Source of the DNA: Lichenostomus cassidix
Taxonomy: Eukaryota > Chordata > Aves > Passeriformes > Meliphagidae
DNA: 64,000 bases
Direction: 5' to 3'
Assembly (NCBI GenBank): GCA_008360975.2
Contig: CM039182.1
Coordinates: forward strand, 55,998,491 to 56,062,490
Shown: positions 1-12,400 of the stretch, piece after piece
How the letters are laid out: every line of letters begins with the position of its first letter
Position numbering within the stretch: position 1 is the stretch's first letter
Made by a program: the position numbers and the translations under genes
Notes under the pieces: model-generated
Told to the model about the DNA's origin: nothing
Databases searched by the model: none
The model's input: the letters and a program-made list of their open reading frames with translations, nothing else

Positions 1-2052
1 GGCAGAAAGGTAGGAAAAGGTTCTCCTACTTGATTGATAATTCCCAGCCAAGACATTACGCTTGCGTCTTCATTGCAGACCATTTTCCCAAAAACTTTGA
101 GATTGGTTGTGACATTTAATGTTGTCCATTGGCTGGTTTTTACCACATACACAGATGTTACTTGTGTGTCAGGGACACAGCTTTGAAGATAAGTGGGAAG
201 ACAAAAATAAATAGAATTTTATAGCTCATATGTGTGCTAGCACAAGCTCATATATATTTTTCTGTGTGCTTAACTGGCTTCTCTAATATTTTACTTAAAG
301 CCATGTAATGGAATTTCACATTGGATTAAGCTGTATATGAGAGAAAGGGAGCACTCTTCTCACTGGAGATGTGTTTCTAGTCAGTAAAATGTCAGCAGAC
401 TTCCTTTGGCAGTATATAGCTGACTCCCTTTCAACTGCTTAGCAGAGTTGGAAATTTTATTACTTTATAATTGTATTGTGGTAAGCATGTAGGGCTCTGG
501 ACAAGAGCTTGAATAGTATAAATTAACAAAGTAGTCCTTGTTCAAAGGAGCTTACAGCATAAGCGAAGAAATTTCAAGAAACAGCAAACAAACGAGTCTC
601 TAGATGCTGTTAGAAGGCTCAGAAGAACTTAACAATGCATGATCAGTCATTAGCTGTGCACTGTATTTACTCAATAGACAAGGTGGTACATTACACCTGA
701 TGAGGTTACCTTCTCTATGTCTCCGCAAAAACATTCCTTTCTGGCTAATTATCCTATTTTAATTCTTGGCTATTTGGCTCCTTTTTCACTGTAAGTATTT
801 GGGAATTTGGTTGGAGTGTCAGACTCTGAGTCAGTACTTCAAGTTTGTTGTTACCTTTTTATCTTTTATTTATCTTCCAATCTAATCAGTTTCATTTTCA
901 ATCAGTACTGAGACTGTGAAAGAATGTTTTGGTTTTGTGACTATGAATGTGAATCATAAGACTGAATAAAATATGTTGGTATTTGCTGCAGAGGAGGCAA
1001 TTGTAACAATTACAAGTGGATATGTATTAAAAGCTTATTGGGCAATTCAGTCATTATCAAGTTCACATTCCTTCTTCAGAGTTTATCCAGAAAATTTTGT
1101 TCCCTTCTTTCTAAATATTTTTTCTACAGTTTTTCATTCCACCTAGAAGATAGCTACAGCTCCAGAGGTTTTTTTCTTGCGGTGATGAAAAATACTTCAA
1201 TTTGCTTACCTTCCATTTCTTTATGGCCCTTCTAGTTTGAGCTGTTCAAATCTACTGGCATCCATTTCCACAGCTCCCTTTTAATTAAAAATCCTTTCTT
1301 TCTTTTTATGTATCCCTTATGTCAGCTCTTTTGCCTTTGCGTTTCCCAATGAGTTTGTTCTCTCTGGATCTGGTAATTTGTGGTAGTATTTTGCTGCTAC
1401 AGCCTAAGGGCGTTTCATTTTTAGAAGCAAGGAGACAGTTTTACCAGATGATTTCATCAGAAGCTTAGTTTCTCTTGTTTAGAAGGACATTTTTTTTTAT
1501 TTTTTGCTTGAACAGGTAGAATTGCTACCCACAAGAAAAATGGAATGTTTACTGTTGAAATATTTAATTCTGTAAATCAGAATTTTTCCGCTGTCAAATA
1601 AACTAACCACTTGATGTGCCTCCCTTCTTTTTTTAATACAAATTGTATTAAAAGGGACCTGGTCTGCGAACTATTCGTTGTGAATGGTGTTCTTATCATT
1701 ATCATAGTTGCTAATTTATCGTGTGATGGTGCACAACTACCTCTGCAGCCCATTTCTTTTGTTTTTTTATTCTGGTGAGCATAAGACACTGCATTTAAGA
1801 ACTGGTGTGGCTGTGTCAGATTTCTTCCATAAACTGCTACCTCTCTGCAGCTTTGGCATAAGAAATTGTTGCCTCCTACAGTTCTTTCTCAGGTAGCACT
1901 TCAGCTCACCAGGACCACTGTATGTGAAGCAATGCTACAAACAGCCTCACTAAACTGATTCATATTAAAAGTAACCCCCTCAAACAGGAAGAAGTATTTT
2001 TAGCTGTCATTAATTTGGTGGACTAGTTTAGAATGCAGACTCAGAAACTATC
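1..2052 (+). other. TNS3: TNS3 intron, no recognised element
   Basis: AT-rich, apparently unique intronic DNA upstream of exon A. Short ORFs here lack any recognisable domain or coding character, and no exon with matching splice sites was found. Confidence 0.6.
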
Positions 2053-2565
2053 TGTCCTAGGTTGCAATATTGATGTAGTTAAGTATTCTATTACCACCAG
2101 CTGTGGGCCATTAGCTGCTATCACCCACTCCGGATGACAGGCAATGAGCCATCCGTTAGCTATTATCACTTGCTAATGACCCACCCCGCATGACAGGCAA
2201 TGGGCCATCAGGGACCCACCGTGTGACTCATGGACTTATCTCATCCCATTGTGAGATGCTCTGCCGAGGAGGGAGGAGCCAGGTGTTCCCACCTGGATAT
2301 AACCTGGCCTTGGAACTGCCTGAGCTAGCCCTGTCTACTGGGTTCCCTGAGAGGACCAGAGCTACCACTGGATCTTCAGCTGGAGACTAGACCTTCACAG
2401 GATCACCGCTTCAACTGGACTACTTCAGTTGGACTGCTACTACCACCCTAACAGGGTGTTAGGTTGTATCTGACTTTGTCAGTGCTTTTCCTTGTATTAT
2501 TTCACTTATTTTTAATTTCAATCTTGACTTGTGATCTCCCACTGGTTTGTTTTCAAACCAAGACA
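2053..2565 (+). repeat. Solo LTR, family 1 (copy 1)
   Basis: A 513-bp element begins TGTCCTAGGTTGC, ends ACCAAGACA and is flanked by a perfect 5-bp duplication, CTATC (2048-2052 and 2566-2570). That makes it a solo LTR left by recombination of a provirus. It carries an internal imperfect repeat built around AATGGGCCATC. A near-identical copy lies at 47504-48016. TG...CA ends and a 5-bp duplication fit an ERV LTR. The exact family is not identified. Confidence 0.85.
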
Positions 2566-2846
2566 CTATCCCATCAACATGGCTAGGTGGAGGGTGAGAT
2601 AAGGCAAAACATAATGACCTACATTGAAGAAATTGCTGATCAGGGTAAGGCTGGAATCCCTTGATCCAGCTGCATTACCTGATCCAACATGTCTTCAAAA
2701 GAGCACCCTGAGATATTTCCTGGATGTGATATTTCATTGCTTTCAATGATCACTGAAGTATGGGTTGTACAGTAATATTTAAAGGAATTATTTGGCTGTT
2801 GTTTTATTTTTCTATTCCATTTTTGGTTTTTTGGTTTTTTTGACAG

Positions 2847-3487
2847 CTCTTCTGCAGCAGAACATCTGTGGCGTGAAAGCAGTGCTAGAGCTCCCCTTTC
2901 AACCCAGTTTCCAATGGGAAACACCAGCCAGCCGGGAGGTTACCTTGTGCCCTCTGAATTTTCAAATGCTGTGCAGGATGTCTCTCTCCTGTCTCATTTC
3001 CAAACTACAGGACTGCAAGTTGTCACCCTGAGCAACCTGGAGAGTTCACCAGCAGAGCCACACCGAGAACATTCTATCAGCAGCAGTGCCCGTGCCTACC
3101 TGAGCTACAGTGCAGGTACCAGGGGCAGTTGCTGCTCTCGAGAGGAGACACAAGCTACTTGCATAGCCAATACTAGCACATCGAAAACCTTGAGCTCATC
3201 AGTGGCAAGTGCTGAGGACAACGACTTTTTGATACAAAACTTCCTTGCAGTGGCCTCTGGACACAATAGCCAGAACAGTGCAGTTCAGCAGCACCATGGA
3301 GGGAACCTACATGCTCAACCACCTCTTCCAGAGAAAAAGAGGTCCTCTGAAGGAGAACGTTCCTTTGCCTCTGTGTCACCTTCTTCAAGTGGCTTCTCTA
3401 GCCCTCACAGCGGAAGCACAATCAGCATTCCCTTCCCAAATGTCCTCCCAGATTTCTCAAAAACATTAAGCCCTTCGCCAGTACCAG
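2847..3487 (+). CDS. TNS3: TNS3 exon A: end of Ser/Pro-rich linker
   Basis: This is the largest exon in the window, 641 nt. It encodes low-complexity, Ser/Thr/Pro-rich sequence with an [13 protein letters not shown] stretch and a [13 protein letters not shown] stretch, typical of the disordered tensin linker just before SH2. The donor is CCAG|gtatgt at 3487/3488 and leaves phase 1. The 5' edge is ambiguous. A strong pyrimidine tract is followed by AG at 2846, with two further possible acceptors ending at 2857 and 2860 in a TGCAGCAG context. I chose 2847 because it is the first AG after the tract. The preceding exon is outside the window, so phase cannot decide between them. Confidence 0.88.
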
Positions 3488-6400
3488 GTATGTTCTGCAT
3501 CAAAGAAATGCAGAATACATTAGATTTTATATGAGTTTATAAAAAGAATTTTGGGGATTTTAAAAGTGGAGAAGGAAAAAAAAACCTAGTGGAATGAAAA
3601 TGGCACAGAGGACTTGAATGTTTGCAGTAAGTAGTGCCAGTTCACTGTCTTTGGATGCATTATTCAGAAAGCAAAGCTGCAGATTTCTTCTTGTGCTTCC
3701 TAGAAGTCAGCAATTGGGCAATCTACCTTTTCATCTGTCAAACTAGAAGCAAGTGGTGTGGAGTCCAGTTTCTTTTAAAAAGGGCTGGCTTCTCTCTGCA
3801 CCTTTTAGACTTGTGCCAAGAAAACTTAAAAATGTAGATGTGTATTTATTGGACCCTTTTTAGAAGTTTGTATTTAATACAGCTTTATAACTAAAAGTTT
3901 GTAATATTTCATGGATTGTGCGAAATGAAACTTCAAACATGCTTTCAGAATCTTAGTATGTGGTGTTATATTTGCTGGTTCTGAAACAGTTCAGTTTCTC
4001 TAAACTGTCCTGATGATGAATTTTTTGAATAATCAAGGGGACTGGAAGTTGGAAAGAAAAGTAAAAATGCTTTTGTATTTTAAAAAGTTTCTTGACTTTT
4101 TTCCCTTTTATTTCACAGAAAACACAACTGATAGACATGTGACCGTAAAATTTGTTCAGGACACATCCAAGTTCTGGTATAAGCCAGATATTTCAAGAGA
4201 ACAAGGTATATCAACTGATACATATTCTGGCACATCTGTTCATGGAAAAGCCAGCTGGTGAAGTCTCGATTAATTTTTTTGATTTATACCTGATCTCTAA
4301 AATAAATACAAACCTAGAAGGGCCACAGACAACCCCAGTTAATTTATTTTGTTGAATGGCTTAATTTGAGTGTGGAAGGCAGTCAAATAGTCCTTAAAAA
4401 TATTCAGTTAATCAGGCAAATTATTAGCCTAACTGAACTAACTATGAAGTAATACAGATACACCTGTGGTATGTGCTGCAAATGCTCTTTGTTGTGAAGC
4501 TTCAGATTTTGGAATGGCAGATATGCATGAACAATATCAAAAGACTGTCTGCTCTCCAAAACCTTTTGAATGCGCTGTTCTGACATGATCTCAGAATAAT
4601 TCATTAGCTAGGTCATCACAAAAGCATCCTCATCTACTGGTTGTTTTGTAGCCTGAATTTCAATGTCAAGTGACATGCATTATATTTTAAAGGTCACGAA
4701 ATAACGCTTCCATGGAACAACATCTTTATGATGTATGATGTAGATACAGTACATTTGTCTGTAGATATGGTATTCAGTGAACTGAAGAAAGCTTTTATTA
4801 CTTGTGTGAAAATGAATAATTATGAGCACCTGGAGTACTGCATCTGGCATACAGGAAAGCCATAGACAGACCTGTTGGAGGGAGTACAGAGGAGGGCCTC
4901 CAAGTTGATCAGAGGGATGGAACAGCTTTCGTATGAGGAAAGGCTGAGAGAATTGAGATTGGTATGGAGAAGGGAAAACTTTGGAATGACCTAATTGCTG
5001 CCTTCCAGTACCTGAAGGAAGCCTACAAGAAAGATGGAGAGGGACTTTTCAGAAGAGCATATAGTGACCAGACAAGCTGAAATGGTTTCAAACTTAAAGT
5101 AGGTTTAGATTAAATATTAGAAAAAAATGCTTTACTGTGAGGGTGGTGAGGTACTGGAACAGACTGCCCAGAGCAGTTGTGGATGCCCTCCATCCATGAA
5201 AATATTTAAAACCTGGTTGAATGTGGCTCTAGTCTAATGAGAGTTGTCCCTGTTCATGGCAGGAGCATTGGAAATAAATGATCTTTAAGGTCCATTCCAA
5301 TCCTACCGTCATTTTTCCATGATTCTATGCATTTAGACACTGCCCCTGCAACAGTGTGTAAATAAACATGCTGGGTGCTTGTTACAATCCACTAATCACA
5401 GAGGAGCAAAGTGAGCTCTCTGTGGATTGCGGATAGAAACTTCAGGTTCAAATATTCCCTGAAACGAGATTAAGAGCAAACAAGGTTAATGTTGATAAAA
5501 TCAAATCTATCAAATATATTAAAAAATCATATATATTTTAACAGTAAATGAGAGAGAAAGAAATAAAAAGGGGTTGGGGGGGACAGGAAGAGTGAGAGGG
5601 ACAGTTTAAGCAGAAATGTATCACCCCTCTGTGGGTCCCAATGGCATCCTGTTGATCTTGTTCTCCATCTGGTCTTCTTGGTGGTAAGGGTCCCCTGCTA
5701 AAAAACATAGAGTTCAATAGATTAATATAGGTTTGGGTCAGGTGGGAGTGTCCAGGTACCCACCCTGAGGGGAAGGTGGCTAATTTGACATTGTCTCTTG
5801 CAAGACTCCAGATTGGTTGCATCACTTTGTATCATGTACAGTGCTCTCCTGCAAGGCCTCAGAAATGAGCCTGGGGAGCACTTTGGGGGTCTTCGATGGA
5901 TTGTGATGCTTCCTCAGCTGCCCCTCACATGAATGTCCTGTGGATGTGGCTTTCGCAGGGGGAGAGTGGTTTACAGCTGAGCCAATTTGTGTAAGGGAGG
6001 GTGGGTGTTCACTGCCTCTGACCAGAGGTAATGTCATTTACCAAAAGTCTCCTCCTGCCCCCTGGCTTGGGGGGCAGTCTGTGCAAACCTGGTTGCAGAT
6101 AGGCCTGTGGGCTATGGCCTCCACCCTGAAGCCAGCCAGAGATGATTTTCGGGACAGCTGCTGGGCTTGCCCCTCCTGTGAATGCATCCTTCCCCCCCAG
6201 CCTTATCCATTTCTTCCCAGACCTGAGATGATTGAAAAACAGTGTCACTTTTATCTTACCTCAAGTTCTTTTAGGCAGTGTAACTCACAGTTCAGAGTTT
6301 CAGTCAGGAGGCCCGTTCATGGTGGGGTGGGCTTTGGTGTTGCAGCTTTGTTGGTGCAGCATTCTTATATGGGCAAAAATCCTTTATAACAGTGTTTAAG

Positions 6401-9400
6401 CCATGAAACCATAACATTTCAGTCTCTGACAGTGCTTTGCACATGCAATTGGTCTGACTGTGCTTGTGTTTATACAGTAATAATCAGCTATACTGAATTG
6501 TGATTAATAAGTTAAGGCAGGATTTTAAACTGGGGTTTTTAAAATGTGCTTTTCAAAAAGGAAAAATTACTAACTAGTTTTGCATTGAGAAAGATGTTCA
6601 TACTAAGCCAAAATAGTGTGAACTTCAGCTATTGGCAAATGATGAATGGCTATGTCTGGTGTAGTTATTAGGTTCTCAGATGGTGAGAATGTTCTTTTGT
6701 AGTGGTAAATATGATCCCAAGGGAATAAAGATTATAGAAAAATGATCATTAATTCATTTTTGGATGATACTTTGCTGCTCCTTTTGCTCCAGTTTCCTTC
6801 CCCTTATCTGCTCACCACCCATAATGAGAACTGAATGTGCAGAAAAAAATGTGTGTCCAGAGAGGGAAGTAGATATAAAGCAATTTTAAACTTAACTGCT
6901 TGAACAAATGAACTGATAATCTTTCCAATCTTTTAATATGCCTCTTTTCATTCTTGAAGTAAAACTCCTTTTAAAAAGTGTTTTAAGGTACTATTGCTGA
7001 GAAGGGGAGCATTTGTTCTTTCTTTCCTGTGTTTAGTAGACTGCTCCTATGACAAATTACTGTATCCCTGTGGATTTAGAAGTGTTATATGAGTAATGCT
7101 TAATTGCAGGGTTTTGTGTATTTGTCCTCATCCTCTCAAAACAAGACATATTGTTGAGAAAAAAGGCTTTTTCCTTTGCCATGTGACAGATAAAGAGAAT
7201 AGAATGTGTACTTTTGCTTTACTCGCTTTAACAGAAGAGACAGTTACGTCTGCATTTTCCTGGGGTTTTTTTGGTTACTTCACCTTTTTTCATGGAAAAA
7301 AAATGTGTGCTTATGATGCAAACATTGTTCAGCCCTTGCAAAATATGCCTTTGTACCCTATATGCATAATATCCATGTTCTGTGTAAACAGTCAATTAAG
7401 GAGTCCAGGGTTAAATTTGGGTGTTTTCCAGGTTTCTCCGAAGGCTTACTGATGGTTAGAAATTCTAGAAACAAAGTATACTAGTATGCACAAGTATTTC
7501 TAAAATTTTTATCGGGGACGAAAGAAAGCAAAGTACAAAGGTTTTATTAAGATGAATCATTAGATTAACTTTTTGTCTGTTTTCAAAGTAAGTTTAAGAT
7601 TTTGGGCTACTAGATTTCAAAGACTGCAACTGACTTGGGCAAATCAGCAGCAATTTCCCTGCAAGTGTTTCTTCTGGGACAGGACTTCATATTGCACTTT
7701 TGGAAGAGATCCCAAAACACAGATGTAAAATATTTAAAAGTCAGAGCAAAATATACACTTCTGTTCCTTCCTTTGTGTTGTGGTTGAACCCTGGCCAGCC
7801 AAAGGCCAGGCACTTAGGACATTTGCTCTCTCCGCTCTTCTCTGCCTCAGCTGTGCCAAGGAGAGGAAAAAAACTTGCACACACACAGGGCTCATGAGCT
7901 GAGATAAGGAACCTGCACTAAGAAAGGGAAAAAGAGGGTGAAAACTTAAAGTTGCAAAGTGACTTATTGCTAACTTAACCCTAAACAGAGTCAGGGGAAG
8001 ATAATGAGAAGTAAAAGTAAACTTTTCAGACACCATTTCTTCACTTACCCTCCTCCCTCTTAAGACACCGTTTCTCTGCTCACCCCACTCCCTCCTTCCA
8101 ACCAACAGTGGGGGGGGCAGTGGGTGGGGGCAGTGGGTGGGAAGGGTATGGGGGAGCCTAAATTCCTTCTGCTGCTCAGGGAGAGGAGTCTTCTATATAG
8201 CCATGGGGTCCTTCCCACAGGAGACAGTCCTCTGCAAACTTCATTGGTGTGGGTCCATATCTTACAAGCATCAGCCCGCCCAAATCTACTCTCTCATGAG
8301 TCCGTTGTCCAGGGGGGTGCAGACCTCTGAGCTGAGGCCAGGCTGTTTCCATTTTGGGAACAAGGCCTTTCTCTCCACTGGGACTCCCAGTGGATCACAG
8401 CTTCCTCCATCTGCTCCTCTGGCATGAGCACCTCCCCACAGGCTGTGCGTGGATCTCTGCATCCCCTGTGGACTCCATGGGCTGCAGGGGGACCTTCTGC
8501 TCCCTCCATGGTCTTCATCACAGCTGGCAGAGGATTGTTGGCTCCAGCACCTAGAGCACCTCCTCCCTCACCTTCTTCACTGACCTTGATGTCTCCATAA
8601 TGTTTTCTCTTCACATATTCTCACCTCCTCCTCCTTCTCTGGCTAAAAAGAAGTGCGTGCTCACATTCTTCATAGAGGCATAACTAACATCTCTAATTGG
8701 CCCAGGCTTGGCCAGCACCATGTCCATCATCTTCAGAGCCATCAGAAATTGGCTCTGCTGGACATGATGAGAACTTCCAGAACATTCACACAGAGCACAC
8801 TAGAGCCATCTTTGTGCCCCTCTACCCACTAGCAAAAACTGGGCTAAGCAAAACCAACACATGAACACGGGGGTGCGTTTTCTCCCAACCTTTCAGATAC
8901 TTCTTCAGGCCTACCACAACAGCTTTTGAAGGGTTTAAATTTCTCTTAGATGCTAAAAATACCTTGCTGATATTCTGGGCTAAGCAAAACCACCACATTT
9001 GCTTTAAAACTCCAAAGGCAGTAAGGTGGCTTTCCAGGCACAAAAACTTGGTGGTGGATGAAAATTAATCTGTTCTGCCTGTTGAGGCTGAGTAGGAGGT
9101 GAAAAACAGTGCTTTCTAGTCAGTGTGGGAATTACAGAGAGCTGTGTAGTCTTTTAACAAGTTGACAAAATCTAAGCAGAAGTAAACTTGTTCTTCCACT
9201 GGTTGTAGGAATTATGGTGGGACCTGAGCACCCTTCTCAGTTTAAAAATCAGTAGGGTTCTGTACTTCAGGCTTCTGTAAAATAAGTATCTGTGAGATTT
9301 GGACAAGGTGTTTCTACTTGGGTCCCCCAAATATGCTTGATTGTATTCTGTTCTGCAGCAATGAGGATAGAGAAAAAGCTCTTACTTGTTTTGGTGTCCT

Positions 9401-12400
9401 ATTCATTATACATTTGCACTTCTGTACTTTTTGAGTGTGTGCATTTTTCTTGAACTGTTTTTCTCTCTCTTTACTGGAATCCCTCGCAGCCATTGCTGTT
9501 CTCAAGGACAAGGAACCTGGGTCTTTCATTGTGCGAGACAGTCATTCTTTCCAGGGAGCCTATGGGCTTGCAGTGAAAGTTGCCATACCACCTCCTTCTG
9601 TGCTACAGTTAAAAAAAGGTACTTCTATATGTTACTAAATAAGCCATACGTAGTAGGTAGTCATTATTGCTGGGTAATAATCTGGTGGAATCTTGCCCTT
9701 GTCTCATAAGTGCAGTTTGAATTGCAGGCTACATTTGATGTGTTGTTAAATGAGACTCGATAACTCTTTTTCTGTATGGTTTCACTATGACTTGTAAATG
9801 TATGTTCTTTGTGGCTGTGCATGTGCTGGACCTTGGCAACCTAATAGAAAATCAGCGTAATCTCAGCAATTGGTCTTCCCTAGCAATCAGAAGTCTGCAT
9901 TCGATTCACAGACCACAATGTAAAATTTTCGCGTGGCTGGAGGGCTGAATATTTTTAATTCCAAAGTTTTGTTTTGAGACAGTTTACTTCAGATATAAAT
10001 CTGAAGAGGTTCCTAAGGATAATTGTTTAAAAGAAGTGGTGCTTTATATACCTACTCTGCCAGCTCCAGTGCCTCCATATATAACTCCTGGCTAATGGTT
10101 GTGAAATGTAAAATGAGAAGAACATACAGAAATCACTAATTGGTATATGGAAACTCAGCAGCCAATATCTGTAGTGTTCTTGGTTCCGTTTGTACCACTG
10201 CAAGGGTAGTGGAGTGGTTTTCATTGCTGCTGTTTTTCTTTTGCAAAGCTTATTATGTTTCATTAGTACATGCTGGCTGGTGAGGTATGCAACTAAGATT
10301 ACAGGAAAGCATTTATTCTTAGTGTTGTTTATGGAAGTGTGGTTTTGGCTGTTTTGGTTTTGTTTTTTTGTTTGGCTGTTCGTTTGGATTTGCTTACTCT
10401 GGGGCAAGGTTAGCAGTTCACCTCTATTACAGAAACACTTGGAAATTGTGTTTTAATTTGGTATCTTGAAACAATTTTTAATAACAATTTGCCATGTAGT
10501 CTTTCTTGTTGCCAATAAACATCAACAGAACCACTTCAACATCTTTCTTAATGAAGACAACACAGGTGTTCTGGTGTGATGATAGCAACAGCTAGGAGGT
10601 AAATTGAAAGTGGCTTGTAGGTGTTTTCAGTAATCTTCTAATAATCAGGTCGGTGAAGTCCAGGAAGACGGAAAATTCAAGCTCTGCCAGTCTTTAAGGG
10701 ACAGTTTATGTTAGTAGTACCACAGGCAAGTCATAGTAACGATGTAACATAGTAACATTCTTCCACTTCTCATTTTGTGATACTTATGTTTCTTAGTTTG
10801 CACTGTTTAATCCCAGAAGGCACAAATTGGTTCAGTTTCCAGAAGGGTTTCTTGTTCCAGGCTTCCCTTTCCTACCTACCTTGTAGCCATTTATTTTTAA
10901 TTTTGTGGGAGAGTAACAGCAAACAGTAAACTGTTTGAAAAAGTGATCAGTGCAATATTTGCTTGCATAGACATTTTTGCTGTCCATATTAATGCATTCA
11001 TCTATATTAGCCTGAAAGTCAACCCTTGATGTGTTTCCTGATAGATCAAAGGGAGCACATGTGTTTGTAGCTTTGTTGTTAAGGTTTGAATGGTTTGATA
11101 GCTTTGTCCTGTTGCTATGGAATAACATTTTAATTATTTGGAGAAGGATTGAGTTTTTAGTCAGGTATGAAATACTGTGAATCCATCTTTCAAGAAATAC
11201 TTAAGTGTTTTAATTACGTCTGCATATGTATGTATATGTTTAAAAGAATGCTAAATCTCAAGGGAATTTTTATATGTCTCTTGGACATTGAATCTCCTCA
11301 TTACATCCAGCTCAACAATTTTGGCTTGCCTTAGATTCCTGAGATAAAAACTGCCTTAAAATCTGGTCAAATCTTAGTGTTTCATGTAATTGTTTGTTTT
11401 CAGGAGCAGAGATTTAGCATAAAATTGCATTTGGAAACTTAAAAATTCACTGAGAGAATTGCCATCATTACCGTTGTGTAGCTAAATCTACTCTTGTTTT
11501 AATCTGGAGAACTTGTGTGAGCACAACTGGAAAGTGGAATGTTTATCCATACTTTTACTTTCTTGTCAATTTGGATACAAGTTCTTTTAATGGGCAAGTG
11601 CATCAAAATTTCTAACCACTGATTTTCCAAATTTCTGTTCCTGTCTGTAGTTGGGACCATACTTGGACATTTTTGGACACCAGTGTATATTTGGATGTCC
11701 GTCACTTAAGAATATAAAACCATTTCCTCTGGCTGTCTAAAGTGAGCTATTTGCTTATTTGTTCTTTGCAAAATAGCCTCTTAAATACATCTTGTAACTT
11801 GTGGAGTAGGTCTAATTGTATTTGCATTTTGTATATAAAACGTTTGGTGGCAATGTGGAAAAACTGCTTCATAAAGACCTAATTTGGGAGACTTGTCTGT
11901 TAATTGCTTCTTTTTCTGAGCTTTCTTTTTCAACACAGTTGGAGATTTGTCAAATGAACTTGTAAGGCATTTTCTGATTGAATGTACTCAGAAGGGGGTA
12001 CGCTTGAAAGGATGCCCGAATGAACCGTATTTTGGTAAGTGCTGTTCATTGCAGGGGCAGAGAAAATGGAAACAGTTGGTGTTTGCCAGTGCTGACTTGG
12101 ATGGAGTGCAAATGAGAGACTACTTTGTTCAAGTCTTGATGACTTCTATAGGTACACATTCCAAGGTTCCAGGGGCCTTGTAGACATTTACCTTAAGCAG
12201 ATGTGTAGGGCACTCTGCCACAGGTGCACATGACCAAGCTTCAAACAGTCAAGCTTGTCTACCGCTACCAATGTTGCTGCAGAAAGCTGAGCTAAATCAC
12301 TCATGGTCCTGATTGATTCAGGACCTTTTGTTCTGTGTTATATTTATGCTGTATATAAGGTGGCTAAAAATGACACCAGAGTGAGACATTATTCTACGTC

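Noticed and set aside
2914..3534. Free-standing 206-aa protein
   Set aside because: It is TNS3 exon A read from an internal Met and through the donor at 3488. The homology and phase show that it is an exon, not a separate gene.
8124..8614. Overlapping ORFs in the inverted LTR and matching ones at 29231-29728
   Set aside because: They recur because both regions are copies of one LTR. Frames differ between copies and no domain is seen.
12035..12183. Exon D extended to 12183
   Set aside because: A consensus gtaagt donor lies at 12035, tensin homology stops there and exon E joins in phase from 12034.
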